Positions 1 through 8,533 of a stretch of 64,000 bases of DNA are shown here, piece after piece. Location of the stretch: positions 4,154,001 through 4,218,000 of the forward strand of contig NZ_CP048834.1 of the NCBI RefSeq assembly GCF_012971745.1, in the 5' to 3' direction. Made by a program: the position numbers and the translations under genes. The notes under the pieces are model-generated. The model was not told the origin of the DNA and searched no databases. It saw only the letters and a program-made list of their open reading frames with translations. Within the stretch, counting starts at the first letter, position 1; every line of letters begins with the position of its first letter. The stretch comes from Starkeya sp. ORNL1 (GTDB taxonomy: Bacteria; Pseudomonadota; Alphaproteobacteria; Rhizobiales; Xanthobacteraceae).

Positions 1-122
1 CCGTAGGCCAGCAGCACGGCGCCGCCGAGACCGATCGAGATGAGCTGATACCGCGTCATCGAGCGCACGCCCACGCTCAGCTCATGGGCGAGCAGCTTCA
101 GGACCAGAGTGCTATGCCGCAT
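1..122 (-). CDS. N-terminal fragment of an unrecognised, probably membrane protein
   Basis: The reading frame begins at an ATG ending at 122 and runs off the left edge, giving about 40 residues. A GAGG motif lies about 5 nt upstream of the start, which supports real translation. The visible part has a short amphipathic lead followed by a Gly/Leu-rich hydrophobic stretch (LISIGLGGAVLLAYG) that looks like a first membrane segment. It lies 120 bp downstream of, and in the same direction as, the MFS exporter gene. I do not recognise the family from so short a piece. Confidence 0.45.
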   Translation of the reverse strand, partial: MRHSTLVLKLLAHELSVGVRSMTRYQLISIGLGGAVLLAY

Positions 123-242
123 CGCGCCTCAACTGCACCGGCCCATGTGATTCGCCATCCGCCGATGCTTCGCCGCCAAAGGGGCGAAAATGTGCGAGAT
201 CTCGCCGGAACGGCGCGGTCAGTCCGCTCCGGCGGGACACTT

Positions 243-1442
243 TCAGGCGAGCGCCGGGCGGCGGCTGCGCGCGGCAAGGGCGACGAGGCACGCCAGCCCA
301 GCCGCAACCGCGCAATAGCCGATCGGGCCACGCGGGCCGAAGCCGTCGACCAGGAAGCCGCCGAGCACCGCGCCCGAGGCGATGGCGATCTGGAATGCCG
401 TCAGCAGCAATCCGCCCGCGCTCTCGGCATGGTCCGGCGCGGCGCGGGTGATCCAGGTCTGCACGCCCACCGGCAGTGCGCCGAAGGCGAAACCCCACAG
501 TGCGGTGGCGGTGCCGGAAAGCCCCATCGAGACGCCGAGCAGCACCAGCACCAGCGCCGAGGCGGCGATCAACCCCGAGGCGAAGACGACCGCGGTGCGC
601 TCGCTGCGCTCGGCCAGGAAGCCGCCGACCAGATTGCCGAAGAAGCCGCCAATGCCATAGGCGAGCAGCGCCAGCGAAATCATGTCCACACCCATGCGCG
701 GCACCTGCTCCAGGAACGGGCGGACATAGGTGAAGGCGGCGAAGTGCGCGGAGACCACGAGCGCGATGATGATGAGCACGCTCTGCACCCGCGGCCGCCT
801 GAGCACCAGCAGGAAGGTGCTGAACGTCGCCTTGTCCGCCGGCGGCAGGCGCGGCACCGTGATGAGCTGCGCGGCGAACGCGACCACGGCTACCACATCG
901 GCGACGATGAAGGCGACGCGCCAGCCCCAGCGATCGCCGATCCAGGCGCCGACCGGAGCGGCGCAGACGGTGGCCAGCGAAACGCCGGTGAAGATGATGG
1001 CCATGGCCCGCGGCATCAAAGCATAGGGCACCAGCCTCATGGCGAGCGCGGCCGACATCGCCCAGAAGCCGCCGAGGCTGATGCCGAGCAGGATGCGGGA
1101 GAACAGCAGGATCGGCAGGTTTGACGCCAGCGCGGCCAGCGCGTTGGAGACGATGAGCAGCGCCGTCAGGCCCCACAATATGAGGCGCCGGTCGTATTGC
1201 GAGGTGCCGACGACGATCGCCGGCCCGGCGATGGCGCCGACGACGGCGGTGGCGGTGACCGCCTGGCCGGCAAGGCCGTTGCTGATGCCGAGGTCGGTCG
1301 CCATCGGCGTCAGGATGGAGGCGGGCAGGAACTCGGCGGTGACAAGGGCGAAGACGCCCAATGAGAGCGAGACGACGGCCGGCCAGGCGGCAGGCGCCGT
1401 CTCTGCGGCGGCGTCCGCAGACGCCGCGGTGGAGTCGGACAT
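243..1442 (-). CDS. MFS efflux transporter, DHA1 type
   Basis: This is a 399-residue inner-membrane major facilitator protein with about twelve hydrophobic segments. The phrases EFLPASILTPMATDLG near the N-terminus and RILLGISLGGFWAMSAAL in the region of helices 4-5 resemble the sugar/nucleoside/drug efflux branch (NepI/AraJ-like). The frame stays open further upstream, but I chose the ATG at 1442. It gives the normal family length and a TGAGG ribosome site precedes it. It is divergent from an AraC regulator gene with a 76-bp gap, so that regulator probably controls it. The substrate is unknown. Confidence 0.85.
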   Translation of the reverse strand: MSDSTAASADAAAETAPAAWPAVVSLSLGVFALVTAEFLPASILTPMATDLGISNGLAGQAVTATAVVGAIAGPAIVVGTSQYDRRLILWGLTALLIVSNALAALASNLPILLFSRILLGISLGGFWAMSAALAMRLVPYALMPRAMAIIFTGVSLATVCAAPVGAWIGDRWGWRVAFIVADVVAVVAFAAQLITVPRLPPADKATFSTFLLVLRRPRVQSVLIIIALVVSAHFAAFTYVRPFLEQVPRMGVDMISLALLAYGIGGFFGNLVGGFLAERSERTAVVFASGLIAASALVLVLLGVSMGLSGTATALWGFAFGALPVGVQTWITRAAPDHAESAGGLLLTAFQIAIASGAVLGGFLVDGFGPRGPIGYCAVAAGLACLVALAARSRRPALA

Positions 1443-1518
1443 GGAGAACCTCAGGGGGTTGTTTCGGAGCGGAAGATTAGGGCTGATCGCCTGGCGCTTA
1501 CATGCTAGAAAGTGGCCA

Positions 1519-2541
1519 ATGCTTGATCGATCGTCCAAATCTCGCGCTGCAAAATCGGATGCGCCCAAGGCGGGTGTCGTGCCCGCTGCCCCCGCGTGCC
1601 CGACCGACCCGCTCACCGAAATGCTGCGCGGGCTGCGGCTCGACGGCGTCGATTATAGCCGCTTCCGCATGGCCGAGCCCTGGGCGCTGTCCTTCCCGGA
1701 GCAGCAGGCGGCGCGCCTGCATTTCGTCTCCAATCGGGGGTGCTGGTTGCGCTGCGGCGAGGGCGACTGGCTCGAGCTCAAGGCGGGCGACGCTGTCCTC
1801 CTGCCGCGCGGCGCCGCGCATGTGCTGGCCAGCACGCCCGGCGTGCCGCCGGTGGTCGCCGGCACCTGCAAGCGTTCGCCGATCTGCGAGAATGTCTTCT
1901 CGGTGGATGGCGGCGGCGGCGGTGCGAGCGAGGTCACGGGACACCCAACGGGTCAGGTCTGCCTGCTGTTCTGCGGCTCGCTGCATTTCAACATCGATGC
2001 CCTGCATCCACTGGCGCAGCTGATGCCGGAGGTGATGCGGGCGTGCGACCTCGAACAGCATGAGCCGGCTATCCCGCATCTCATCCAGGCCATGGCGCGG
2101 GAGACCGAGCTCGATCGCGTCGGCGCCGCGGGCATCCTCGCCCGGCTTGCCGACGTGCTGGCGGCGAGCCTCATCCGCTCCTGGGTGGAGCATGGCTGCG
2201 GCGATGCCACCGGCTGGCTGGCGGCGGTCCGCGAGCCGGATGTCGGCCGGGTGCTGGCCGCGATCCATCTGAATCCGGAGCACGATTGGAGCGTCGCGGC
2301 GCTGGCCAAGGTGATGGGCGCATCGCGCTCCGGCTTCGCCAAGCGCTTCGCCGACATCGTCGGGGAGACTCCGGCGCGCTACATGTTGCGGGTGCGCATG
2401 CACCAGGCCCGGCTGTGGCTGCAGCGCGACCGCATGCGGGTGTCGCTCGCCGCCGAGCGGCTCGGCTACGAATCGGAGGCCGCCTTCAGCCGCGCCTTCA
2501 AGCGCGTCCTCGGCGCCCCCCCGAGCCATTACCGACGGTAG
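1519..2541 (+). CDS. AraC family transcriptional regulator with cupin_6 sensor domain
   Basis: This is a 340-residue regulator. Its N-terminal part (about residues 35-215) reads like the AraC-associated cupin_6 domain, with LRGLRLDGVDYSRFRMAEPW and a later LPRGAAHVL turn. The C-terminal 100 residues form the double helix-turn-helix, ending in the usual GYESEAAFSRAFKRVLG-PPSHYRR pattern. The frame is open far upstream. ATG 1519 fits the domain boundary, though ATG 1621 is also possible because neither has a strong ribosome site. It is transcribed away from the MFS exporter, so it probably controls that gene and perhaps itself in response to a small effector. Confidence 0.85.
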   Translation: MLDRSSKSRAAKSDAPKAGVVPAAPACPTDPLTEMLRGLRLDGVDYSRFRMAEPWALSFPEQQAARLHFVSNRGCWLRCGEGDWLELKAGDAVLLPRGAAHVLASTPGVPPVVAGTCKRSPICENVFSVDGGGGGASEVTGHPTGQVCLLFCGSLHFNIDALHPLAQLMPEVMRACDLEQHEPAIPHLIQAMARETELDRVGAAGILARLADVLAASLIRSWVEHGCGDATGWLAAVREPDVGRVLAAIHLNPEHDWSVAALAKVMGASRSGFAKRFADIVGETPARYMLRVRMHQARLWLQRDRMRVSLAAERLGYESEAAFSRAFKRVLGAPPSHYRR

Positions 2542-2575
2542 GTCGGGTAAGGGGTGACTGTAACTCCCTGCTGCT

Positions 2576-5539
2576 TCAGAAGCGCCAGATCAGGTTCGCC
2601 TGAATCGCGTTGACGGTCGCGCTGTCGGCGAACTGGCCCAGATAGGACAGGCCGAGGCTCGTCGCCGCGTTGAGCCGCCAGTCAGCGCCGGCTTCGACGA
2701 GCGCGGTGTTCTCCGCCAGCGGTACGCCGCCGACCGTGAAGTTGGTCCCCGGCAGGTCGATGAAGGCGAACTGCGCGGTCGGCGTGGTGTCGCCGAATGC
2801 GTGCTGCCAGGCAAGCGAGACGTGGGGTTCCAGCACGGTGCTGCCGCTCAGCTCCATCTTGGCGGCCGCCCGCAGGCCGAGCGAGCTGTAGCCGACGCCG
2901 GAGGAGGACGACGATGTCGTCAGGCCGGCATCCGAGCCGCTTTCGGTGAAGCCGTCTGTGTGCAGGTTCACCCAGGCAAGGCCGGCATAGGGCTCCAGCG
3001 CCACCGACTGGAACATGAATCCGTAGCCGACTTCGGCGAACACTTGCGCGGTGCCGCCGTCATAGTCCGCGCTCGCCCGCTCCGAGTAGCCGGGATAGGC
3101 GATGGTCCGGTCGGCATCGATCTGGTTGAACGCATAGCTGGCGCCGAGGCGCAGGTTCCACGGGCCGGAGCTGGTGCCGGCGTAGAGTGCCAGCAGCAGG
3201 CTGTTGGCCTCGGACGAACTCGCCACGGCGTCGACATCGGCATTCGACTGGGAATAGCCGAGCGCGGCGCCGAGCAGCCAATTGTCGACGCGGACATCGG
3301 TGCCGGCCACGACACCGCCGATCGTCTCGCTGACGCGCGACGCGTTGCCGTCGCCGTCGAGGTTGGTCCAGCCGCCGAAGGCCTGCGCCCACACCGTGCC
3401 GGCGAAGGCTGGCGGCGCCGCCGCCGCCGGAGCCTTGGTCGCAAAAGCGAGGGCGTTGATGCCGGCCGGCTGCGGAGTGCCCGGGGCGTAGGCGAGGGCG
3501 GGGCCGCCAAAAGCGAGCGCTGCGGTGTCGCTGCCACTGCCCTGGTATGAGCCCTGGCGCATGCGGCTGAGCAAGGCCTGCCGGGCATAGAGGCTGTCGC
3601 CGATCAGCACGGAGCGCTCGCTGGCATAGGCCTCGCCCGACAATGCGGTGAGGGCGCCGGGCAGTTGGCCGGCGCTGAGGTCGTAGAGCGGGGCCAGCGA
3701 GTCCGGCAGGCTCGTCAGCATGTCGTTCGTCGTGGTGTTGATGAAGCCGTCGATCGCGCCGCCGACCGCACGCTGGTTCGGCGTGATGTTCGGCAAGCCG
3801 GCGAGATCGGCGGCGAGGTTCAGCGTGACCGTGGTCGGGGTGTAATCGAGGGTCGCATCGAACAGCGCCGGCAGGCCGGTCGTGGTCAGCGTCTGGAACG
3901 CGCCGGTGATCTCCTGCGTCGCGCCGACGACCGTATAGCTCGCCGCGAAATCGCGGGTCTGGAAGGAGGCCTGCAGCGTGCCGGCGAGCCGCGCCACGCC
4001 CGTCACCGCCAGCGCATCATTGCCGGTGTCGGTCATGCGCACCGCGAAGGTGCCGGCCGAGGTCTGCACGAAGGTGCCCCTGATGAGGTCGGTGATCGGG
4101 ATGCCGTTGCCGGTAACGCCGATCCAGCCACTGTTCTCGAAGCGCTTGTCGGCTCCTGCCATGGCTGCAATCCGGCCATCGATGATGCCGGTGTTCACGA
4201 TCTCTGTGCCGTAGCTGTCGGCACCGGTGCGCAGGGCGTCGGCTTCTCCCGGGGCCCTCAAGGTGCCCGAATTCAGCAGCGTACCGTATTCGCCGTGCAT
4301 CTCCACCGCGGCGCCGACCAGGCCGGTCGCGACGACGGTGCCGGTATTGGTGATCACGCCATAGGTCTCGCCCTTGATGCCGACGCTGCCGGCGCCGGTC
4401 ATCAGGATCGTCGAGTTGTTGATGACGTCGTCGCCGCCCGGATTGGTCGCGATCCCGGTGGCGCCATCGGTGGAGTTGACGATCGGCGTGTTGTTGCGGA
4501 TCGGGTTGTACATGCCCGCCGGCATGGTGGCGACGTAGCCATGGGTCGTGGTGCCGTCCAGATAGATGCCGACGACGTGGTCGCCATAGGCGGAATTGGA
4601 GGACACGACATTGCCGGGGATGTCGATCTCGTACCAGGTCTTGTTGCCGTCGGCGTCGACGTACAGAACGCCCGGATGGACCACGCCGTCCGCCGTCACC
4701 CAGTTGACGACGAGGTTATACTCGCCCGCTCGACCCGCTCCGGTGATGCCTTCGAAATGCGTGGCGATCACGCCCGGGCCAGGATGGTCGTAGGTGACAT
4801 AGGTGTCGGTGCTCAGGTCGTAAATATAGCCGTGCTCGACCGATAGCCCGCTGCCAGGATCGATCGCCGCATATCCACCGGCAACCTTGTTGCCATAGAT
4901 GCCGTAGGCCGTGGTGCTCACGGCGCCGGGAATGTTGTTGGTCGTATAGGTGCCGGTATTGATGTCGTAAATAAAGGCGTTACCGGTCGCGATCTTGGTG
5001 TCGTAGTTGCCGACTACCTTGTTGCCGAACGTGCTGTGGGCAATCGTGAACAGGGTCTCGGCGTCCGCACTGCTCGGATAGGCAAGGGTCTTGATGGTCT
5101 CGCCCGGAGCTGCGGCACCGTCATAGATGTAGCTGAGATCGTACGGAGCGGAGGCTTCGGTCTGGTAACTGCCGACGACGCGCAAAATGCCGCCGGGGTT
5201 GCCGAAGCCCGGGCCATAGGGCGATGAGCCAATGGCGCCGGGGAAGTTCGCCCCGTTCGGGGTAGCGACCGGCATCGGCGACCATGTCTGCGTCTCAAGA
5301 TTATAATAGAGCCCGCCGGTGTCGCTGGTTCCGGGGATCACATAGTTGCCGACTATGTTGTTGCCGCGAATGCCGGTGAGGAACGTACTCGCCCCTTCAT
5401 AATCCAGCGTCACGTACTCGGAAATCGTGAGCGGTTCCGCGTGTGCGGTGGAGGCCAAAACGCCGACACCCAGGCCTATGGCAATAAAAGTCCGTCCGCG
5501 CGCCAACGGCGCGTCGCGCAATGTCGATCGAATTGTCAC
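2576..5539 (-). CDS. Autotransporter (type V secretion) with repeated N-terminal passenger
   Basis: This is a 987-residue protein starting at a GTG with an AGGGGCAG ribosome site. Residues 1-35 form a signal peptide ending near AHA. About residues 50-310 contain repeats of the form YxYD-xxT-xxY...PGA...YGI-GN-VVGxY (for example NKVVGNY, NKVAGGY, DHVVGIY), similar to HAF-type extracellular repeats. Residues 330-600 are rich in short N-T-G-hydrophobic repeats typical of a beta-helix. From about 700 onwards is an autotransporter beta-barrel that ends with the diagnostic C-terminal F (NLIWRF). It should be exported to the outer membrane with a surface-exposed passenger. Its ligand or function is unknown. 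Confidence 0.88.
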   Translation of the reverse strand: MTIRSTLRDAPLARGRTFIAIGLGVGVLASTAHAEPLTISEYVTLDYEGASTFLTGIRGNNIVGNYVIPGTSDTGGLYYNLETQTWSPMPVATPNGANFPGAIGSSPYGPGFGNPGGILRVVGSYQTEASAPYDLSYIYDGAAAPGETIKTLAYPSSADAETLFTIAHSTFGNKVVGNYDTKIATGNAFIYDINTGTYTTNNIPGAVSTTAYGIYGNKVAGGYAAIDPGSGLSVEHGYIYDLSTDTYVTYDHPGPGVIATHFEGITGAGRAGEYNLVVNWVTADGVVHPGVLYVDADGNKTWYEIDIPGNVVSSNSAYGDHVVGIYLDGTTTHGYVATMPAGMYNPIRNNTPIVNSTDGATGIATNPGGDDVINNSTILMTGAGSVGIKGETYGVITNTGTVVATGLVGAAVEMHGEYGTLLNSGTLRAPGEADALRTGADSYGTEIVNTGIIDGRIAAMAGADKRFENSGWIGVTGNGIPITDLIRGTFVQTSAGTFAVRMTDTGNDALAVTGVARLAGTLQASFQTRDFAASYTVVGATQEITGAFQTLTTTGLPALFDATLDYTPTTVTLNLAADLAGLPNITPNQRAVGGAIDGFINTTTNDMLTSLPDSLAPLYDLSAGQLPGALTALSGEAYASERSVLIGDSLYARQALLSRMRQGSYQGSGSDTAALAFGGPALAYAPGTPQPAGINALAFATKAPAAAAPPAFAGTVWAQAFGGWTNLDGDGNASRVSETIGGVVAGTDVRVDNWLLGAALGYSQSNADVDAVASSSEANSLLLALYAGTSSGPWNLRLGASYAFNQIDADRTIAYPGYSERASADYDGGTAQVFAEVGYGFMFQSVALEPYAGLAWVNLHTDGFTESGSDAGLTTSSSSSGVGYSSLGLRAAAKMELSGSTVLEPHVSLAWQHAFGDTTPTAQFAFIDLPGTNFTVGGVPLAENTALVEAGADWRLNAATSLGLSYLGQFADSATVNAIQANLIWRF

Positions 5540-5765
5540 GGTTCTGCCCCTGCCCCCGAATCGGGCAAATCAAAGGCTATATGTTGCCGCAAAAATAATC
5601 GATGGCGCTTCGCAATATTTCGAGAATCCGGCGGCTTAGTGCGCAAAGTTCGCATTCGATGGCGCCCATGGCATGGATTTTTCACCTTCGTCACCAATGG
5701 TATCGGCCAGTCCCGGCACCGCCGAGACGGACAGGCGTCGGTTCCGGCGTAAAGAGGAAGATCCC

Positions 5766-5996
5766 ATGAACAAGTCCATGCTGTTTGCTCTCTCGCTGAT
5801 CGCGGTGAGCGGTTCCGCTGCAATGGCGCAGAGCACCCCGTTTACCAGCCAGGAGCAGGCCGCTTGCCGCCCGGACGCGATCAAGCTGTGTTCCTCCAAT
5901 GTTGGCCAGCCTGCGGCGATGAAGGCGTGCCTCGAGCAGAACAAGGCGAACCTGTCGGATGCCTGCCGGCAAGTCGTGGAAGCCCATGGCGGTTGA
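5766..5996 (+). CDS. Small secreted cysteine-rich protein
   Basis: This is a 76-residue protein with a strong AGAGGAAG ribosome site before ATG 5766. Residues 1-22 are a signal peptide ending AMA. The mature part has four cysteines in the spacing ACRPDAIKLC ... ACLEQN ... DACRQVV, matching the short Cys-rich repeat seen singly in many alphaproteobacterial periplasmic proteins (similar to the GLG1 cysteine-rich repeat). The role is not known. It stands alone, and a strong hairpin follows 13 bp after the stop. Confidence 0.75.
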   Translation: MNKSMLFALSLIAVSGSAAMAQSTPFTSQEQAACRPDAIKLCSSNVGQPAAMKACLEQNKANLSDACRQVVEAHGG

Positions 5997-6009
5997 TTGA
6001 CACCCGTTA

Positions 6010-6039
6010 CTGTGCTGCGGCGGCCTCGCCGCGGCACAG
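6010..6039. terminator. Strong hairpin between convergent genes
   Basis: Thirteen bases (6010-6022) pair with 6027-6039 through a 4-nt loop, with a single G-T wobble. It lies between the 3' ends of the cysteine-rich gene and the Bcr/CflA gene, where a bidirectional terminator would be expected. No clear T tract follows on either strand, so intrinsic termination is inferred rather than certain. Confidence 0.5.
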
Positions 6040-6113
6040 TCGAGGGCAAGCGTCGTGCACCATCGCGGCGCGTGCGCCGTTCCGCCCGGCCTGCAATATG
6101 CGTGAAGGGCAGC

Positions 6114-7430
6114 CTATGCCTTCGCGCTGCCACGGAGGAGCGTGAGAGCGCCGAGCAGGCTGCCAACTCCGGCGAGCGCAATCACCAGGCCCATCGGCCG
6201 GGGCGTGCCGTCCGCGAAGGCCCCGACCAGCGCGGAACCGATGATGCCGCTGCCATAGTGGATCGCGCCGATCAGCGCCGATACGGCACCGGCCCGCTTC
6301 GGAAAGTCGGCCAGCGCGCCGGCGATCGAGTTGGCGACGATGAAGCCGGTGGCCGAGACGAACAGGAACAGCGGGATCACCAATCCCCAGAGTCCGCCCC
6401 AGCCGGCCCAGGCCGCAACCGCCAGGAGCAGGCCGGAGAACGCCGCTGCGGTGCTGCCGTGGACCAGCAGCCGATCGCTGCCGAAGCGCATCACGAGCCG
6501 CGCATTGACCGTGTTGGTGATCATGATCCCGACGATGCCGACGGCAAACAGCAGGCCGTAGAGCTGCGCCGGCACATGGTGATAGGTGATGTAGGCGAAC
6601 GGCGTGCCCGCGATATAGGCGAACATGCCGCCATAGAAGAATCCGCCCGCCGCTGCGTAGCCGAGCAGCCGGCGCTGGCGCAGCAACTCGCCATAGCGCA
6701 TGAGCGATCGCCCCAGCGACTCCTGGCTGCGTTGTCCGGCCGGCAGCGTCTCCGGCAAGGTGAACAGTGCGGCCAGCGTGGCGAGCCCGAAGCCGACCCG
6801 CGTCCAGAAGATCGCGCGCCATCCGGCCAAAGCGAGGATCTGTGCGCCCAGGATCGGCCCGATGAGTGGTGCGATCGCCATCACCGTTATCAGCGTCGAC
6901 AGCATCTGCGCCGCGCGATTGCCTTCATAGAGGTCACGCACCATGGCGCGCGCCAGCACCACGCTGGCGCAGGCGCCGACCGCCTGCACGATGCGCGCGG
7001 CGATCAGCGTCGAGGCGCTGTCCGCCAGCGCGCAGCCGGCCGAGCCGATCACGAACAGGATGAGGCCAACGGCCACCGGCAGGCGACGGCCGTAGCGGTC
7101 GCTGATCGGTCCCCATAGCAGCTGCCCGAGGCTGAAGCCGATGAGATAACCCGAAACCGTCAGCTCGACGGTGCCCGTATCCGCGCCGAGCGCCTCACCC
7201 ATCGCCGGCATGGCAGGCAGATAGAGATCGGTCGAGATCGAGGCGAAGCCCATGAGCGCGCTGAGGATGGCGAGCACCCGCCAGCCGTGACGGGCGGCGT
7301 CGCCTCGCGCCGACGCGCTGGAGCCGACCGCGACCGCCGCCTCGGTCGCGTCGCCCGGAAACACGTCGGTGGCAAGCGGGGCGGCCTCGGTCGCAACGAC
7401 AGCCGCGTCCTCCGGGGTAACGTCGAGCAT
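6114..7430 (-). CDS. Bcr/CflA family multidrug MFS transporter
   Basis: This is a 438-residue, twelve-helix efflux protein of the inner membrane. The N-terminal core has STDLYLPAMPAMG, then the MFS motif A region GQLLWGPISDRYGRRLP, and the helix 4-5 region ARIVQAVGACASVVLARAMVRD, all characteristic of the Bcr/CflA (14-TMS-like drug:H+ antiporter) subfamily. The first 45 residues are an Ala-rich cytoplasmic lead. The ATG at 7430 has AGGAG upstream. It is a single gene, convergent with the small Cys-rich protein gene. The substrate cannot be predicted. Confidence 0.88.
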   Translation of the reverse strand: MLDVTPEDAAVVATEAAPLATDVFPGDATEAAVAVGSSASARGDAARHGWRVLAILSALMGFASISTDLYLPAMPAMGEALGADTGTVELTVSGYLIGFSLGQLLWGPISDRYGRRLPVAVGLILFVIGSAGCALADSASTLIAARIVQAVGACASVVLARAMVRDLYEGNRAAQMLSTLITVMAIAPLIGPILGAQILALAGWRAIFWTRVGFGLATLAALFTLPETLPAGQRSQESLGRSLMRYGELLRQRRLLGYAAAGGFFYGGMFAYIAGTPFAYITYHHVPAQLYGLLFAVGIVGIMITNTVNARLVMRFGSDRLLVHGSTAAAFSGLLLAVAAWAGWGGLWGLVIPLFLFVSATGFIVANSIAGALADFPKRAGAVSALIGAIHYGSGIIGSALVGAFADGTPRPMGLVIALAGVGSLLGALTLLRGSAKA

Positions 7431-7885
7431 GCCGTCACGGCTCCTGCGCGGTTGGGCGGAGCGTTACATAGACGGCTGGCGGCACGCTGGTTAGATCATG
7501 TAAGCGGCATGCTTTTATATCTCAGGTTCATGAATGTAAGCGAGCGACCGGGTGCATGCGGATGGGCCGGATCCCGGGGGTCAAGCCCGGGGATGAGGGT
7601 CAATTGGCATTTTCGGTCAGGCTCTGAAGGTCTCGGACTCGCTTCCTCCAACTATAGGTGGCACGCTTTCTTGCGGATGCGCGGCTCGCGATAGTCCATA
7701 GTCATCTCTTGTCGCGTGATTTGCCGGTCACGATGCGCACGCAATGATCGCGTGCGCGCCGAACGCGGATGCATGGCGACCGTTGGAGGATGCCTGTCTC
7801 GCCGTACGGCGCGCCGGTTGCGTCCTGTCTGGTGGAGAAGCTCGTGTTGAAGGTTCTTCTGAGCGTCTGCCACGGGGAGCGGGGG
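7431..7885. other. Intergenic region with a partial palindromic repeat
   Basis: No convincing gene was seen in these 455 bases. Around 7567-7598 there is a short palindromic piece (GGATCCCGGG...CCCGGGGATGA) that resembles the GGATCC/CCCGGG repeats scattered in rhizobial genomes. Reading frames here lack ribosome sites and recognisable products. Confidence 0.5.
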
Positions 7886-8242
7886 GTGATTTGCGTCGTG
7901 TTCTGCGCGCCGCTGCTACTGACCGCATGTGCAACGAGGGAGCGCATTTCGCGCGTCGTCTTGCTCGACTACGAGCAGATCTCGCACGTCCAGGAAAGCG
8001 TCAGAGCCGTCCTGGACCACCCTGAAACAGCGAACTTCTTCTCGATGGGGGCAGGCGAGACGACAGACGGAATCCTCGTCTGCGGGAACGTCAACGCCAA
8101 GAGCAAGTCAGGCTCCACCGGCTATCAGCCGTTCCGGGGCACGCTCGTCGGCCAGCGTTTCGCCGTCGAAAAAATCGGTGATGGGCTCAGCGGGTCAGAC
8201 GAGATCCGCGCGTCGTGTCTGGCCCAGGGTGTGCTCTTCTGA
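7886..8242 (+). CDS. Small lipoprotein of unknown function
   Basis: This is a 118-residue protein. I start it at GTG 7886 because GGAG lies just upstream and it immediately gives a lipoprotein signal: a short hydrophobic run ending in the lipobox LLTAC. The mature part has VRAVLDHPETANF and VCGNVNAKSKSG-TGYQPF, a pattern found in many small proteobacterial proteins of unknown role (typically VCGEVNAKN-GGYTGF-PF). It is probably anchored in a membrane facing the periplasm. It has no operon partner: the next gene starts almost 300 bp away. Confidence 0.65.
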   Translation: MICVVFCAPLLLTACATRERISRVVLLDYEQISHVQESVRAVLDHPETANFFSMGAGETTDGILVCGNVNAKSKSGSTGYQPFRGTLVGQRFAVEKIGDGLSGSDEIRASCLAQGVLF

Positions 8243-8533
8243 CATCACCTGCCGCCGCCACGTTTCAGCGGGCGGAGGTCGCTCTTAGCAACTGCGGCGG
8301 CGGCCCAGGTTGCACGTCCAGGTTAGGCTGCATCATTATTCCCGCCGCGTCAGCAATGCTTCCCCGTCGTCAGTCTTCGCCATGTGGCCCGCCGACAACA
8401 GCCCGGCTTATGCTCGCCCACTAGCGTGGATAAGTCGCTCGCCGGCGGAAATCGATGCCGCGCATGTCAGCTTGATGTCAGCTAAAGCTCGAATGGTCGC
8501 GACGGCGACCGCACCGGTCGGCCCGCAGTTCGC

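Noticed and set aside
1039..1518. 160-codon N-terminal extension of the AraC regulator
   Set aside because: It lies entirely antisense to the MFS gene, and the domain starts after 1519.
7652..7873. 73-codon minus-strand frame after the Bcr/CflA gene
   Set aside because: No ribosome site for the full frame and no recognisable features; a 15-codon tail with a weak site is too short to support.
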